A stretch of 64,000 nt of DNA from Burkholderiales bacterium. Its GTDB lineage: Bacteria; Pseudomonadota; Gammaproteobacteria; Burkholderiales; Burkholderiaceae_F. Each line of letters opens with the position of its first letter. Within the stretch, counting starts at the first letter, position 1. A program made the position numbers and the translations under genes. Location of the stretch: NCBI GenBank assembly GCA_020248865.1, contig JADCGS010000005.1, forward strand, positions 145,002 to 209,001, in the 5' to 3' direction. Below are positions 28,728 through 37,322 of this stretch, one piece after another. Below the pieces are notes generated by a model. That model was not told where the DNA came from. It saw only the letters and a list, made by a program, of their open reading frames with translations, and made no database searches.

Positions 28728-30725
28728 ATGTTTCGTCTGCTTGTTCTCTTGTTCGCCACGCTTGTTGGCGTCGCAGCGGCGCTGCCCGTCGGCGCACAGG
28801 AACCGCTGAAGATCGAGGATCTGTTCAGGCCCGCGGCCTACGCCAATCCCATCTTGTCCGAAAACGGCCGCTACTTCGCAGTCACGATCCCCATCAACGA
28901 GCGCCGCAATCTCGCCGTCCTGGACCTGGAGACGGGCAACGCGGTTGGCCTGACCAGTTTCAGCGACTTCGATGTCATCGACATCAACTGGCTTGGCAAC
29001 GACCGTCTGACCTTCAGCCTCGGTCAGGCACGGTCGCCGACCGGTCCGGGCCAATTCCAGGGCGGGGGCCTGTTCGTCGTGAGCCGCGACGGCAAGGAAA
29101 CCCGGAAGATCAATGGCACCGTTCGAGAGGCGCAGCAACTGAACCGCATCTATCGGAACCTGGATGTGTATCGCACGCTGCCGGGCAATTCGGAGGAGTT
29201 CATCGCCCAGGGTAACCAGCGCGACGCCGACTCCAGCGACCTGTATCGCGTCAATGCCCGCACCGGTCGTCTGACTCTGATCACTGAGGACCGGCCAGCC
29301 AATGCCCAGAGCTGGGTGCTGGACCGCGAGTTCACGCCGCGCGTGGTGACTTCTTGGATCAGGGACACCTTTACCTACGTTGTCTGGTACCGCAAGGATG
29401 CCAAGTCCCCCTGGGAGGAGTTGACTCGTTACGACTTTACGAAAGGCCCGACCTTCGTGCCGTTGGTATTCGAGGATGACAATCAGACGATGCAGGTGGC
29501 GTTCAACGGCGGGCGGGACACCATGGGCGTGTTCCGCTACGACCCCAACTCCAAGAAGCTGGGCGAACTGCTGGCAGCGCACCCGAGGTTCGACATGGGT
29601 GCGGATGCTTTTGGGTCGACAGTCCCAGGCGTAATCACGGACTCAAAGACGCGCAAGGTAGTGGGCTACCGGGTCGAGGCCGAGAAGCCGGAGACCGTGT
29701 GGACCGATCCGGACTACGCGCGCATTCAGCGCATGATCGATCAGGCGCTGCCGGAGACGGTCAACACCTTCCGCCGCACGCCTGACGGCAAGCGTCTGGT
29801 GGTCACGGCGCGTGCGGACCGGCGTCCGGTGACCTGGTTCATGCTCGACGAGGAGAAACGCACGCTGCAGGAGTTGTTCGTCAGCCAGCCCTGGATCAAG
29901 CCCGAGATGTTGGTCGAGCAGCGTCCGTTCTGGTTCAAGACGCGCGACGGGCTGGAAATCAACGGCTACGTCTTCCTGCCCAACAACCGCAAACCGGGCG
30001 AGAAGCTGCCGACGGTGGTGCACATCCATGGCGGCCCGCAAGTGCGCCCCGACACCTGGGGCTCGGGCTTCGGCTGGCTGGAAGGGCAGTTGATGGCCTC
30101 GCGGGGCTACGCTGTCATCGTGCCCAACTTCCGGGTGACGCCGGGCCTGGGCGGCCGCATCTTCTATGCCGGCTTCGGCGAGATCGGCCGGCGCATGATC
30201 GACGACCACGAGGATGCCGCCAAGTGGGCGATCGAGCAGGGCATCGCCGATCCCGAGCGCATCTGCATGTCGGGCGGAAGCTACGGCGGCTATGCCACCT
30301 TGATGTCCCTGGCGCGCTTCCCGTCGACCTTCAAGTGCGGCATTGCCGGGCTCCTCATTGGCGACATGGAGTTGCAGTTGACCTCGCCCTCGACTGACTT
30401 TGCACGCTTCCGCTCAGCGGTCAACTTCTGGTTACGCATGATTGGCGTGGCTCGTACGAGCGACATCCCGCGCGAGATCTCGCCGCAATTTCTGGCCGAC
30501 CGCATCAAGCAGCCGCTGCTGATCTACGCCGGCGCCGACGACGTCCGTGTGCCGCTGGAACAGACGAGCCGCATGGTGCGGGCCCTACGCAGCGCGGGTA
30601 ATCCGCCCAAGCATGTCATCATCAAGGCGGGCGAGGGCCATGGCTTCGGCAAGGTCGAGAACAACGTAGAACTTTACAATCGCGTGTTCGAGTTCCTCGA
30701 CGAGCACATCGGTCGCCGCAAGTAG
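28728..30725 (+). CDS. S9-family serine peptidase (acylaminoacyl/dipeptidyl peptidase-like), exported
   Basis: 665 residues. Signal peptide MFRLLVLLFATLVGVAAAL is cleaved near GAQEP. An N-terminal beta-propeller (about 30-390) precedes the alpha/beta-hydrolase domain (about 400-665). The latter carries VHIHGGPQVRPD, nucleophile Ser in MSGGSYGGYAT (about 518), Asp in AGADDVRVPLEQ (about 603) and His in GEGHGFG (about 638). S9 enzymes release short peptides or single residues from peptide N-termini. Its place between a TonB receptor and peptide-type ABC genes suggests processing of imported peptides in the periplasm. ATG 28728 is favoured over GTG 28719 because GAGGGGAG then sits eight bases upstream. 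Confidence 0.92.
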   Translation: MFRLLVLLFATLVGVAAALPVGAQEPLKIEDLFRPAAYANPILSENGRYFAVTIPINERRNLAVLDLETGNAVGLTSFSDFDVIDINWLGNDRLTFSLGQARSPTGPGQFQGGGLFVVSRDGKETRKINGTVREAQQLNRIYRNLDVYRTLPGNSEEFIAQGNQRDADSSDLYRVNARTGRLTLITEDRPANAQSWVLDREFTPRVVTSWIRDTFTYVVWYRKDAKSPWEELTRYDFTKGPTFVPLVFEDDNQTMQVAFNGGRDTMGVFRYDPNSKKLGELLAAHPRFDMGADAFGSTVPGVITDSKTRKVVGYRVEAEKPETVWTDPDYARIQRMIDQALPETVNTFRRTPDGKRLVVTARADRRPVTWFMLDEEKRTLQELFVSQPWIKPEMLVEQRPFWFKTRDGLEINGYVFLPNNRKPGEKLPTVVHIHGGPQVRPDTWGSGFGWLEGQLMASRGYAVIVPNFRVTPGLGGRIFYAGFGEIGRRMIDDHEDAAKWAIEQGIADPERICMSGGSYGGYATLMSLARFPSTFKCGIAGLLIGDMELQLTSPSTDFARFRSAVNFWLRMIGVARTSDIPREISPQFLADRIKQPLLIYAGADDVRVPLEQTSRMVRALRSAGNPPKHVIIKAGEGHGFGKVENNVELYNRVFEFLDEHIGRRK

Positions 30726-30742
30726 CGCCCCCTGAGCAATCC

Positions 30743-30772
30743 GAAAGCGGGCCTGCGGGCCCGCTTTCCGTT
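30743..30772 (+). terminator. Probable terminator after the S9 peptidase
   Basis: GAAAGCGGGCC (30743-30753) and GGCCCGCTTTC (30758-30768) make an 11-bp stem with a 4-nt loop, 18 bp after the peptidase stop. The stem is strong but the following bases are only weakly T-rich, so termination efficiency is uncertain. Confidence 0.65.
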
Positions 30773-31522
30773 GGTGCGCTCGGCTCGGCCGCTTGAGCTG
30801 ATCGCCGGTTACCCGTGTACGGAACCCTGGCGGGCTCGATCAGCCGCTCGATGCGGCCGATTAGCTCGGCAGGTGTCGCTGCGCGGGTGGGTGGATGGGC
30901 TGTATCAGCCCGACGGCAGCCGTGCGCGAGCGGTCATCACTTCCGGGCGCCCATCTGCACGACAGTCGACCATGCAACGCCTGCATGTCCGCCGACTTGG
31001 TTGCCGCCGCTCCGGGCAGACCCCGCTTGCGCGGGGTAGAGCGGCCGTCGGACACGCGCCAGTGATTCATGCGCATGTCGCAAGGCATCGCGCCAGCAGC
31101 GCCGACGGGGCATACGGTAGCCAACGAGGCCGGGAAAGCGACGACTCCAGCTTGGTGAGGACGCCCTCGGCGCCAGCCATACCGGGTGCGCTCCTGCCCG
31201 CCGGACTGCTTGTGTTCCCCGGGAGGCCGAAAAACCGTGTGGGTGGCACTGCGGCGTGTCATCGCCGGGCGCTTCCGGCCACGCATCCGGCTGACTCCGC
31301 TCAACCTGGCAACGGGCGTCGAGCTACGCGCCTCGAACGTAAGAAGGGATGCCCAGTGTCGGGGACTTACGCCCATTCCCGCCGAATGCGCACCAGTCTA
31401 AGCTCGGGGTGAGGCGCCCCGCATCCCATAGAGCCTTTGCGCAGGCACTTCGAGCGTACTCGACACCGTAGCTGCGGAGTCGCAGATCAGTGTACTGACT
31501 TGCGTGTGGCAGGGTGGCTGCC
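30773..31522. other. 750-bp gap without a supportable gene
   Basis: This stretch lies between the convergent S9 peptidase and TPR genes. Overlapping open frames run through it on both strands, the longest covering most of it, but none has a good start context, a recognisable domain or typical protein composition. It looks less GC-rich than the flanking genes. A hairpin, CCCCGC-TTGC-GCGGGG (31021-31036), stands out. It may hold a decayed gene or unrecognised RNA, and I could not identify either. Confidence 0.5.
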
Positions 31523-32734
31523 CTACAGCGCGCGCAGCCACAACCGCGCCAGATCCGCTGCTCCGTCGGCGCCGGTCACGGTGCGCAGGGCCTGCGCCGC
31601 GCGGTCCTTTTGACCGGCGCGTGCCAGGGCGATACCCAGGTGCAGTTGCGCCTGCTGCGGCAGCCGCAGGCCGCCCTTCTTGATGCCCTGCTGGATCAGT
31701 GCTGCGGCCTTGTCGTGCTGGCCGAGGCCGCTGTAGCCCATGCCGATGCGCACCAGCGTGTCGCCGCTCTTGTCGTCGGCCAGGCCCTGCTCGGCGCTGG
31801 CCAGGTCGGCGGCGGCGCTGGTGGCGCGCTGGGTGGCCAGCGCGCGCAGGCGCTGCTGGCGCTCGGCCTGCTCGCCCTTGCCCAGCAGGCCGGCGCCGAA
31901 GCCTTCGTCGACCACGGCGCGCGCTTCGGCGGCCTGGCCGTCCTGCAGCAGTAACTGCGTCATCTCGACATACTCGTCGGCGCTGTCCAGGGTCTTGGTC
32001 TGCCGCTTCAGGCGCAGCACGTCCACCGCCAGCCGTTGCGAGAAGCCCGGCTTGGCCTGCACGCGCCCGAGCACGATCTGCCAGTACTCGCGCTTGGGGT
32101 AGTGGGTGATGAGCTTTTCCAACACGGCCGTCTGGCCTGCGGTGTTGCCGGTGCGGCGCAGCGCATCGGCCAGGCGCAGCAGGTCGGCTTCGTCCGGCCT
32201 GCGGCCGGCCTTCTCGGCGGCCTCCACGGCCGCCTGCGCGTCGCGCGCGACGGCGGCAAAGTCGCCACTTTGCGCGTTGACGAAGGCCAGCAGCTTGTCG
32301 AGTTCAGCGCCGTTGGTGCCCGGCATGGCGCGCGCCTTGGCGGCCCATTCGCGCGTGCGCGGCCAGTCCTTCAGTTGCGCGTACTGATAGGCGATCTGCT
32401 CGGTCATCTGGCCCTGCTCGGCGCCACTGAGCCTGCCGGAGGCCAGCACCGCTTCGAACGACTTGATCGCGGTCTGCGGGTCACCGGCACGCGCCGCGGC
32501 GGCCCCGCGCATGCGGTCGATGGTCAGGTTCTCAGCCGGGGTCCGGTTCGGCACGGCCTCGGCCTCGCGCACCTTGGCCAGCGCCTCCTTGGCGCGGTTG
32601 TTCTTCAGCAGATCGGCGGCCTGCTGCAGCGGGCGGCCGACCTCGGGTCGAACCTGGGCCTGGGCGACCCCGAGGGTGGCGAGCACGGCGAAGACGGCGA
32701 GCGTGCGCAGCACGGGCGGGCGGATCAATCGCAT
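31523..32734 (-). CDS. Exported tetratricopeptide-repeat protein at the end of the TonB/ExbBD operon
   Basis: 403 residues. Signal peptide LRTLAVFAVLATLGVAQAQ is followed by helical TPR-like repeats through most of the protein: LLKNNRAKEALAKVREAEAV, AAAARAGDPQTAIKSFEAVL, MGYSGLGQHDKAAALIQQGI, LHLGIALARAGQKDRAAQAL. No catalytic motif is visible. Proteins of this kind commonly sit behind tandem exbD genes in gamma- and betaproteobacteria, and a periplasmic scaffolding role with the Ton motor is inferred from that position only. It follows exbD2 by 109 bp. ATG 32734 opens the signal peptide, though no strong ribosome-binding site precedes it. Confidence 0.82.
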   Translation of the reverse strand: MRLIRPPVLRTLAVFAVLATLGVAQAQVRPEVGRPLQQAADLLKNNRAKEALAKVREAEAVPNRTPAENLTIDRMRGAAAARAGDPQTAIKSFEAVLASGRLSGAEQGQMTEQIAYQYAQLKDWPRTREWAAKARAMPGTNGAELDKLLAFVNAQSGDFAAVARDAQAAVEAAEKAGRRPDEADLLRLADALRRTGNTAGQTAVLEKLITHYPKREYWQIVLGRVQAKPGFSQRLAVDVLRLKRQTKTLDSADEYVEMTQLLLQDGQAAEARAVVDEGFGAGLLGKGEQAERQQRLRALATQRATSAAADLASAEQGLADDKSGDTLVRIGMGYSGLGQHDKAAALIQQGIKKGGLRLPQQAQLHLGIALARAGQKDRAAQALRTVTGADGAADLARLWLRAL

Positions 32735-32843
32735 GACGGAGCTTTCTGCAAGTCGAGGGTCAGACCAGCCGGTGCCGGTTCCGACCCCGCGAACTCAGCC
32801 GTTCGCAGTGGCCGGCCGCACCGGCCGCCGCCAACGGCTGGAC

Positions 32844-33272
32844 CTAGTTGACGAACTGCTCGTTGCCGATGAGCCCGAACTTGACCACGCCGAGGCGCTG
32901 CGCGGCGGCCATCACCATGGCGACATCCTTGTACTCGGCGAGCTTGTTCGGCCGCAGGTGCACCTCGGGCTGCACCGGCTCGGCGGCGGCCTGCATCAGC
33001 TTGGCCTCGAGCGCGGCCTTGTTGGGCACGATCTCGCCGTTCCAGTAGATGGTGCCGTCGAAATCGACGTCGATCGTGATGACGATCGGCTTTTCGGTCG
33101 GTGGCGGCGGCGTGCCGATCGGCATGTTCAGGTTGACCGAGTGCAGTTGGATCGGGATCGTGATGATCAGCATCACCAGCAGCACCAGCATCACGTCGAT
33201 CAGCGGGGTGGTGTTGATGTCCAGCATCACCTCGGCTTCTTCGCTGTTGCCGCTTCCTACGTTCATTCCCAT
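32844..33272 (-). CDS. exbD: ExbD-type TonB energiser subunit, second copy
   Basis: 142 residues of the ExbD/TolR family. An acidic N-terminus leads into LDINTTPLIDVMLVLLVMLI, the membrane helix with the proton-carrying Asp. The periplasmic domain contains TIYWNGEIVPNKAALEAKLM and PEVHLRPNKLAEYKDVAMVM. A strong GAGGAG lies about eight bases before ATG 33272. It is one of two consecutive exbD genes with parallel N-termini (MGMNVGS and MGMSVGS), which points to duplication. The two could form a heteromeric ExbD pair in the motor. Confidence 0.93.
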   Translation of the reverse strand: MGMNVGSGNSEEAEVMLDINTTPLIDVMLVLLVMLIITIPIQLHSVNLNMPIGTPPPPTEKPIVITIDVDFDGTIYWNGEIVPNKAALEAKLMQAAAEPVQPEVHLRPNKLAEYKDVAMVMAAAQRLGVVKFGLIGNEQFVN

Positions 33273-33282
33273 CTGCTGCTCC

Positions 33283-33717
33283 TCAGCCGCCGGTGCCGGC
33301 CGGCGGCTCGGTGATGAAGCCCACCTTCTGGATGCCGGCGCGCTGCGCGGCGAACACCACGCGGCCGACGAACTCGTAGCGCCCGGTCATGTCACCGCGG
33401 ATGTGGACCTCCGGCTGCGGCTCCATGAGCGCGACCTTCTTCAGGCGGTTGACCAGTTCTTCGTTGTCGCGCACCAGGGTCATGCCCCAGTACACGTCGC
33501 CGTCCTTGGTGACCGCGATCTCGATGTTCTGCGGATTGGTCTGCCGCGGCGCATTGCGCTCGTTGGGCAGCTGCACCGGCACCGACTGCGTGATCACCGG
33601 CACGGTGACCAGGAAGATGATCAGCAGCACCAGCATCACGTCCACCAGCGGCGTGGTGTTGATGGTGGAGTTGAGCTGGTCTTCGTTGCCGTCGGACGAA
33701 CCGACACTCATTCCCAT
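33283..33717 (-). CDS. exbD: ExbD-type TonB energiser subunit, first copy
   Basis: 144 residues. The N-terminus MGMSVGSSDGNEDQL leads into STINTTPLVDVMLVLLIIFL, with the conserved membrane Asp. The periplasmic part includes QNIEIAVTKDGDVYWGMTLV and PEVHIRGDMTGRYEFVGRVV. ATG 33717 is preceded by GGGAG at good spacing; a longer in-frame start at 33747 is less likely. It lies 36 bp after exbB and 10 bp before the second exbD. It should work with ExbB to energise TonB. Confidence 0.93.
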   Translation of the reverse strand: MGMSVGSSDGNEDQLNSTINTTPLVDVMLVLLIIFLVTVPVITQSVPVQLPNERNAPRQTNPQNIEIAVTKDGDVYWGMTLVRDNEELVNRLKKVALMEPQPEVHIRGDMTGRYEFVGRVVFAAQRAGIQKVGFITEPPAGTGG

Positions 33718-33753
33718 GACAGGCTCCCGGGAAGTCGATGGAGGCACGCCCCG

Positions 33754-34590
33754 CTACGGGCGACGGCCGATCAGCACGGCATGCACGTTGGCGCCGAAGC
33801 CGCGCACCTGGTCCATCATCGCCTTGTTGCGACGGATCAGCCAGTTGTAGCCCATCACCGCAGGCACCGCGACGGCCAGACCGATGGCCGTCATGATCAG
33901 CGCCTCGCCCACCGGGCCGGCCACCTTGTCGATCGAGGCCTGACCGGCGATGCCGATGTCGGTCAGCGCCTTGAAAATGCCCCACACCGTGCCGAACAGG
34001 CCTACGAACGGCGCCGTCGACCCGACCGTGGCCAGGAAGGACAGGCCCTCCTGCGAGCGGCTGTTGACCGCGTCGAGGGCGCGCTGCACGCCCATGCCGA
34101 CCCAGGTGTTCTTGTCGATATTCTGGGTGAGCGCGCCCTGGTGCGAGGCATTGGCCTCCAGGCCCGACTCGACCACGAAGCGGTAGGCGCTGCCGTCCTT
34201 CAGTTTCTTGGCGCCTTCCTCGATCGAGGCCGACTTCCAGAAGGTGGCGCTGACGTCCTTGCCCTCCTGCATCATCTGCCGCTGCTCCCACAGTTTGACG
34301 AAGATGATGTACCAGCTACCCATCGACATGATGCCCATGATGATCAGCGTGGCCAGCGACACCGGGCCGCCGGTCTTGATCAGCGCGACGAAGCCGTAGG
34401 GGTTCTCGACCGAGACCTTCTGCACTTCCGGTGCGGCGGGCGCCGCGGGTGCAGCCGGTGCAGCCGGTGCAGCGGCCGGGGCCGCGGGAGCACCCTTGTC
34501 CTGAGCGGCAGCGCCAAGCGGCGCCAGTGAGCCTGCGGTGATGAGCATCAACGCCGTGGCGGCGACAATGCGGCGAAAGAGCTGGGGCAT
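33754..34590 (-). CDS. exbB: ExbB-type TonB energiser channel subunit with N-terminal signal/linker
   Basis: 278 residues, longer than minimal ExbB. There is an N-terminal signal-like segment (FRRIVAATALMLITAGSLAP) and a low-complexity Ala/Pro linker (about 33-55, repeats of APA). Three membrane segments follow with LATLIIMGIMSMGSWYIIF, FLATVGSTAPFVGLFGTVWGIF and EALIMTAIGLAVAVPAVMGYNWL. The conserved Thr/Gly-rich proton-path motifs are intact. The extended form is typical of ExbB proteins linked to large TonB receptors. AGGAG precedes ATG 34590. It follows tonB by 93 bp. Confidence 0.94.
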   Translation of the reverse strand: MPQLFRRIVAATALMLITAGSLAPLGAAAQDKGAPAAPAAAPAAPAAPAAPAAPEVQKVSVENPYGFVALIKTGGPVSLATLIIMGIMSMGSWYIIFVKLWEQRQMMQEGKDVSATFWKSASIEEGAKKLKDGSAYRFVVESGLEANASHQGALTQNIDKNTWVGMGVQRALDAVNSRSQEGLSFLATVGSTAPFVGLFGTVWGIFKALTDIGIAGQASIDKVAGPVGEALIMTAIGLAVAVPAVMGYNWLIRRNKAMMDQVRGFGANVHAVLIGRRP

Positions 34591-34683
34591 CGGTGCTTCT
34601 CCTTTTGGGCAGATTGCTTTGGCGCGGGTCGGCGCGTCGATTGCTTGGGCCGGGTGGGCCGGTTTAGGTGAAACGGGGGTAAG

Positions 34684-35337
34684 TCAACGGATCTTGAACA
34701 CGATCGGCGCCTGCACCCGCACGTCCTGACCCTGCCCCTGGCACTGCAGGCGGGACTGCACCACGGTGAGCGACGGGCGATTGAAGATGCGGTTGGTCGA
34801 CGAGCGGATCACCGGATCTCGGATCTGGCCGTTGGCCGCCACCGTGAATTCGATGATCACCTCGCCTTCCAGGTTCTCCAGCAACGCCTCGCGCGGGTAG
34901 GTAATGGAACCCATCACCTCGCGGTAATTCGGGCAGACCACCGAGGCCTGGCGGATCGCTGGCGCCGGCGGTGCTGCCGGCGCCGTTTCGACAGGCCTCT
35001 GGATGACCGGCGCCTGCGGCGCGGGCGGGGCCACCGGCGTGACTGCGGTGATCGTGGGTGCCGGCGGCGGGTTGGCGATCTGGATTTCGGGCGGCGGCAC
35101 GAACGGCGGCGGTGGGGCCGTCACCTTCGGCGGTGGCGGCAACACCTCAGGCGGCGGCGGAGGCGGCTTGGCCACCTCCTCGATCACCTTGACCTCGATC
35201 GGTCCCTTGACTACCTCGATCACCTTGCGCGCCAGACCGCTCACGAGCGCCCAGACGATCAGCAAGTGCAGCACGATCACGCTGCCGATGCCGATGTAGT
35301 GCCGTCTGGGATCGCGCGCGCTGCGCGAGAAATCCAT
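34684..35337 (-). CDS. tonB: Energy-transducing protein TonB
   Basis: 217 residues. A short basic cytoplasmic N-terminus (RDPRRHY) precedes one membrane helix (about 16-36, IGSVIVLHLLIVWALVSGLA). A Pro-rich periplasmic spacer (about 55-130; runs of Pro with Lys and Glu) is followed by a C-terminal domain (about 135-217) with YREVMGSITYPREALLENLE and EGEVIIEFTVAANGQIRDPV, matching the TonB-C fold. It transfers proton-motive energy from ExbBD to outer-membrane receptors, probably the receptors encoded in this window among others. GGAG lies seven bases before ATG 35337. First gene of the tonB-exbB-exbD-exbD-TPR operon. Confidence 0.93.
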   Translation of the reverse strand: MDFSRSARDPRRHYIGIGSVIVLHLLIVWALVSGLARKVIEVVKGPIEVKVIEEVAKPPPPPPEVLPPPPKVTAPPPPFVPPPEIQIANPPPAPTITAVTPVAPPAPQAPVIQRPVETAPAAPPAPAIRQASVVCPNYREVMGSITYPREALLENLEGEVIIEFTVAANGQIRDPVIRSSTNRIFNRPSLTVVQSRLQCQGQGQDVRVQAPIVFKIR

Positions 35338-35367
35338 GGCGTCTCCAGAAGTCATAAAAAAGCCGCG

Positions 35368-35373
35368 ATTGTA
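35368..35373 (-). promoter_or_regulatory. Candidate -10 element of the tonB operon
   Basis: The minus-strand hexamer TACAAT lies 31 bp upstream of the tonB start within an unusually A/T-rich patch (35350-35382). No good -35 hexamer sits at normal spacing, and no clear Fur box was found, so this is only a candidate. The patch stands out strongly from the surrounding GC-rich DNA. Confidence 0.3.
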
Positions 35374-35607
35374 TTTACTTTCTCGGCCGAGTTCCCCGAT
35401 CTGCCCGCCAGAGCCGATGGCAGTCACGCTGCGCTGCGCCATGCGATCGCGGCGGCGATCGCCGGGGGGCAGGGTCGTCCATTGGCGGTGGCGGCCACAA
35501 TCGACGTGCCGAGTGGACCGTACGCGGCCGGCTGCCTGCGCCGTAAGCGACCCGATCATCGATCAATGGCCCCGCGCAGCCGCGCGGCGACCAGCAGGTT
35601 GCGCCGG

Positions 35608-36636
35608 TTAGAACAGCTCCGGCGGCACCTGCCGCCCGGCCGGCACGGCAAGCCCGAGGTGCTCGTAGGCCGCCAGTGAGGCGATGCGCCCGCGCGGCGT
35701 GCGCTGCAGCAGGCCCTGCTGGATCAGGAAGGGCTCGACCACGTCTTCGAGCGTCTCGCGCTCCTCGCTCACGGCGGCGGCCAGGTTGTCGATGCCCACC
35801 GGCCCGCCGCCGAACTTGTCGATCACCGCCACGAGCAGCTTGCGGTCGATCACGTCGAGCCCGCGCGCATCGACCTCCAGCATCACCAGCGCGCGGTCGG
35901 CCACCGCGCGGTTGATCTGGCCGTCCTCGCGCACCTGTGCGAAGTCGCGCACGCGGCGCAGCAGCCGATTGGCGATGCGCGGGGTACCGCGCGAACGCCG
36001 CGCGATCTCCAGCGCCCCCGCCGCGTCGATCGGTGCACGCAGCAGACCGGCGGATCGGTGCACGATCGAGGCCAGTTCGTCCTCGGTGTAGAACTCCAGT
36101 CGCGCGACGATGCCGAAGCGGTCGCGCAGCGGATTGGTCAGCATGCCGGCTCGCGTGGTGGCACCCACCAGCGTGAACGGCGGCAGGTCGAGCTTGATCG
36201 AGCGCGCGGCCGGGCCCTCGCCGATCATGATGTCGATCTGAAAGTCCTCCAGCGCCGGATACAGGATCTCCTCGACCACCGGGCTCAGGCGGTGGATCTC
36301 GTCGATGAACAGCACGTCGTGGCGCTCGAGGTTGGTCAGCAGCGCGGCCAGGTCACCCGGGCGCTCGAGCACCGGGCCGCTGGTCTGGCGCAGCTTGACG
36401 CCCATCTCGTGCGCCACGATGTGCGCCAGCGTGGTCTTGCCCAGACCCGGCGGGCCGAACAGCAGCACGTGGTCGAGCGACTCGCTGCGCCCGCGCGCGG
36501 CGCTGATGAAGATCTCCAGTTGCTCGCGCGCGCGCGCCTGGCCCACGTAGTCGGCCAGCCGCTGCGGCCGCAGCGCGCGCTCCACGGCCTCCTCGTTGGG
36601 CGAGGCGGCATCGGCGGCAACGACGCGTTCGCTCAT
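35608..36636 (-). CDS. ruvB: Holliday junction branch-migration ATPase RuvB
   Basis: 342 residues, normal length. Seen: [13 protein letters not shown], Walker [21 protein letters not shown] (about 60-79), Walker [10 protein letters not shown], sensor 1 [12 protein letters not shown], the arginine finger region [12 protein letters not shown], sensor 2 [19 protein letters not shown], and the winged-helix end [18 protein letters not shown]. RuvB hexamers drive branch migration on RuvA-bound junctions. Its ATG overlaps the stop codon of the preceding toxin gene by one base (TGATG). RuvB translation may therefore be coupled to the toxin cistron, an unusual arrangement for this gene. Confidence 0.97.
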   Translation of the reverse strand: MSERVVAADAASPNEEAVERALRPQRLADYVGQARAREQLEIFISAARGRSESLDHVLLFGPPGLGKTTLAHIVAHEMGVKLRQTSGPVLERPGDLAALLTNLERHDVLFIDEIHRLSPVVEEILYPALEDFQIDIMIGEGPAARSIKLDLPPFTLVGATTRAGMLTNPLRDRFGIVARLEFYTEDELASIVHRSAGLLRAPIDAAGALEIARRSRGTPRIANRLLRRVRDFAQVREDGQINRAVADRALVMLEVDARGLDVIDRKLLVAVIDKFGGGPVGIDNLAAAVSEERETLEDVVEPFLIQQGLLQRTPRGRIASLAAYEHLGLAVPAGRQVPPELF

Positions 36637-37022
36637 CACCAGACAATCTTGACGGGATAGCGCGCCAGTTGCGGGTCGGCGCTCACCAGGGGCATCTGCT
36701 CGATCACCGACTGCGCGGCGAGCATGCGGTCGAAGGGGTCGCTGTGCGCGTCGGGCAGCTTCTCGATGGCATAGACGTGCTCGGGCTCGATCGGCAGCAG
36801 GCGCAGGGCGTTGCTCTGGGCTTCGCGCCTCAACGCCTGCGCCAGCGGAAACGCCAGTTGGAGCTTGCCCAGGCCCATTTTGATCTGCATCTCCCACAGG
36901 CTGGCGATGCTCAGGTACAGGTCGGTGCCGGTGTCCAGGATCGCGGCGCGCGCCGGCTTCGACAGCCGCGTCGGCTGCGTTGTCAGCCAGATGAAGCAGT
37001 GCGTGTCCAGCAGCAGCTTCAT
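36636..37022 (-). CDS. vapC: PIN-domain toxin of a VapBC-type toxin-antitoxin pair
   Basis: 128 residues of the PIN ribonuclease family. The acidic metal-binding residues can be placed: Asp6 in [11 protein letters not shown], Glu near 44 in [14 protein letters not shown], Asp near 94-98 in [13 protein letters not shown], and Asp near 115 in PLVSADPQL. Family members cut RNA, often specific tRNAs, when freed from the antitoxin. The gene overlaps the antitoxin by four bases (ATGA) and its stop overlaps the ruvB start. All key residues are present, so it is probably functional. Its target cannot be inferred. Confidence 0.92.
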   Translation of the reverse strand: MKLLLDTHCFIWLTTQPTRLSKPARAAILDTGTDLYLSIASLWEMQIKMGLGKLQLAFPLAQALRREAQSNALRLLPIEPEHVYAIEKLPDAHSDPFDRMLAAQSVIEQMPLVSADPQLARYPVKIVW

Positions 37023-37279
37023 CGCGCCTTGCGCGGGCCGGGTTCGATGGGCGCGTCGAGCCAGCTCTCGTCCAGCGGGGCATCGAAGTCCGGCGCGATC
37101 GAAACCACCCAGCCGGCGTTCAGGCCGAGCGCGCGCTGGCGCGGCCGAGCGACGATCGGCACCAGCCGGGCCACCGGCTTGTTGGCGCGCGCGATCAGGA
37201 TCTCCTCGCCGGCCTCGGCACGGGCGAGCAGGTCGGACAAGCGGGTCTTGGCCTCGTGCACATTGACGGTCAGCGCCAT
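37019..37279 (-). CDS. vapB: Phd/YefM-family antitoxin paired with the PIN toxin
   Basis: 86 residues. The N-terminal half is the DNA-binding Phd/YefM fold: [20 protein letters not shown] then [17 protein letters not shown]. The C-terminal part, [18 protein letters not shown], is the probable toxin-wrapping tail. It overlaps the toxin start by four bases, the normal antitoxin-first order that ensures antitoxin is made first. Such antitoxins repress their own promoter; repeated GATTAGC sites 44-65 bp upstream are candidate operators. It lies 122 bp after ruvA. Confidence 0.92.
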   Translation of the reverse strand: MALTVNVHEAKTRLSDLLARAEAGEEILIARANKPVARLVPIVARPRQRALGLNAGWVVSIAPDFDAPLDESWLDAPIEPGPRKAR

Positions 37280-37322
37280 GGGAATCCTGCGGTTCTTGCT
37301 TGGTCGTGAGGCCGCGCGTCTT

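Noticed and set aside
31017..31045. Hairpin resembling the core of a type I-E CRISPR repeat (CCCCGC, short loop, GCGGGG)
   Set aside because: It occurs once. No copy lies at the 60-61 bp spacing expected of an array, and there are no cas genes.
30771..31412. Possible hypothetical protein of 213 codons in the 750-bp gap
   Set aside because: It starts inside the terminator of the S9 peptidase, lacks a ribosome-binding site and competes with an antisense frame of similar length.
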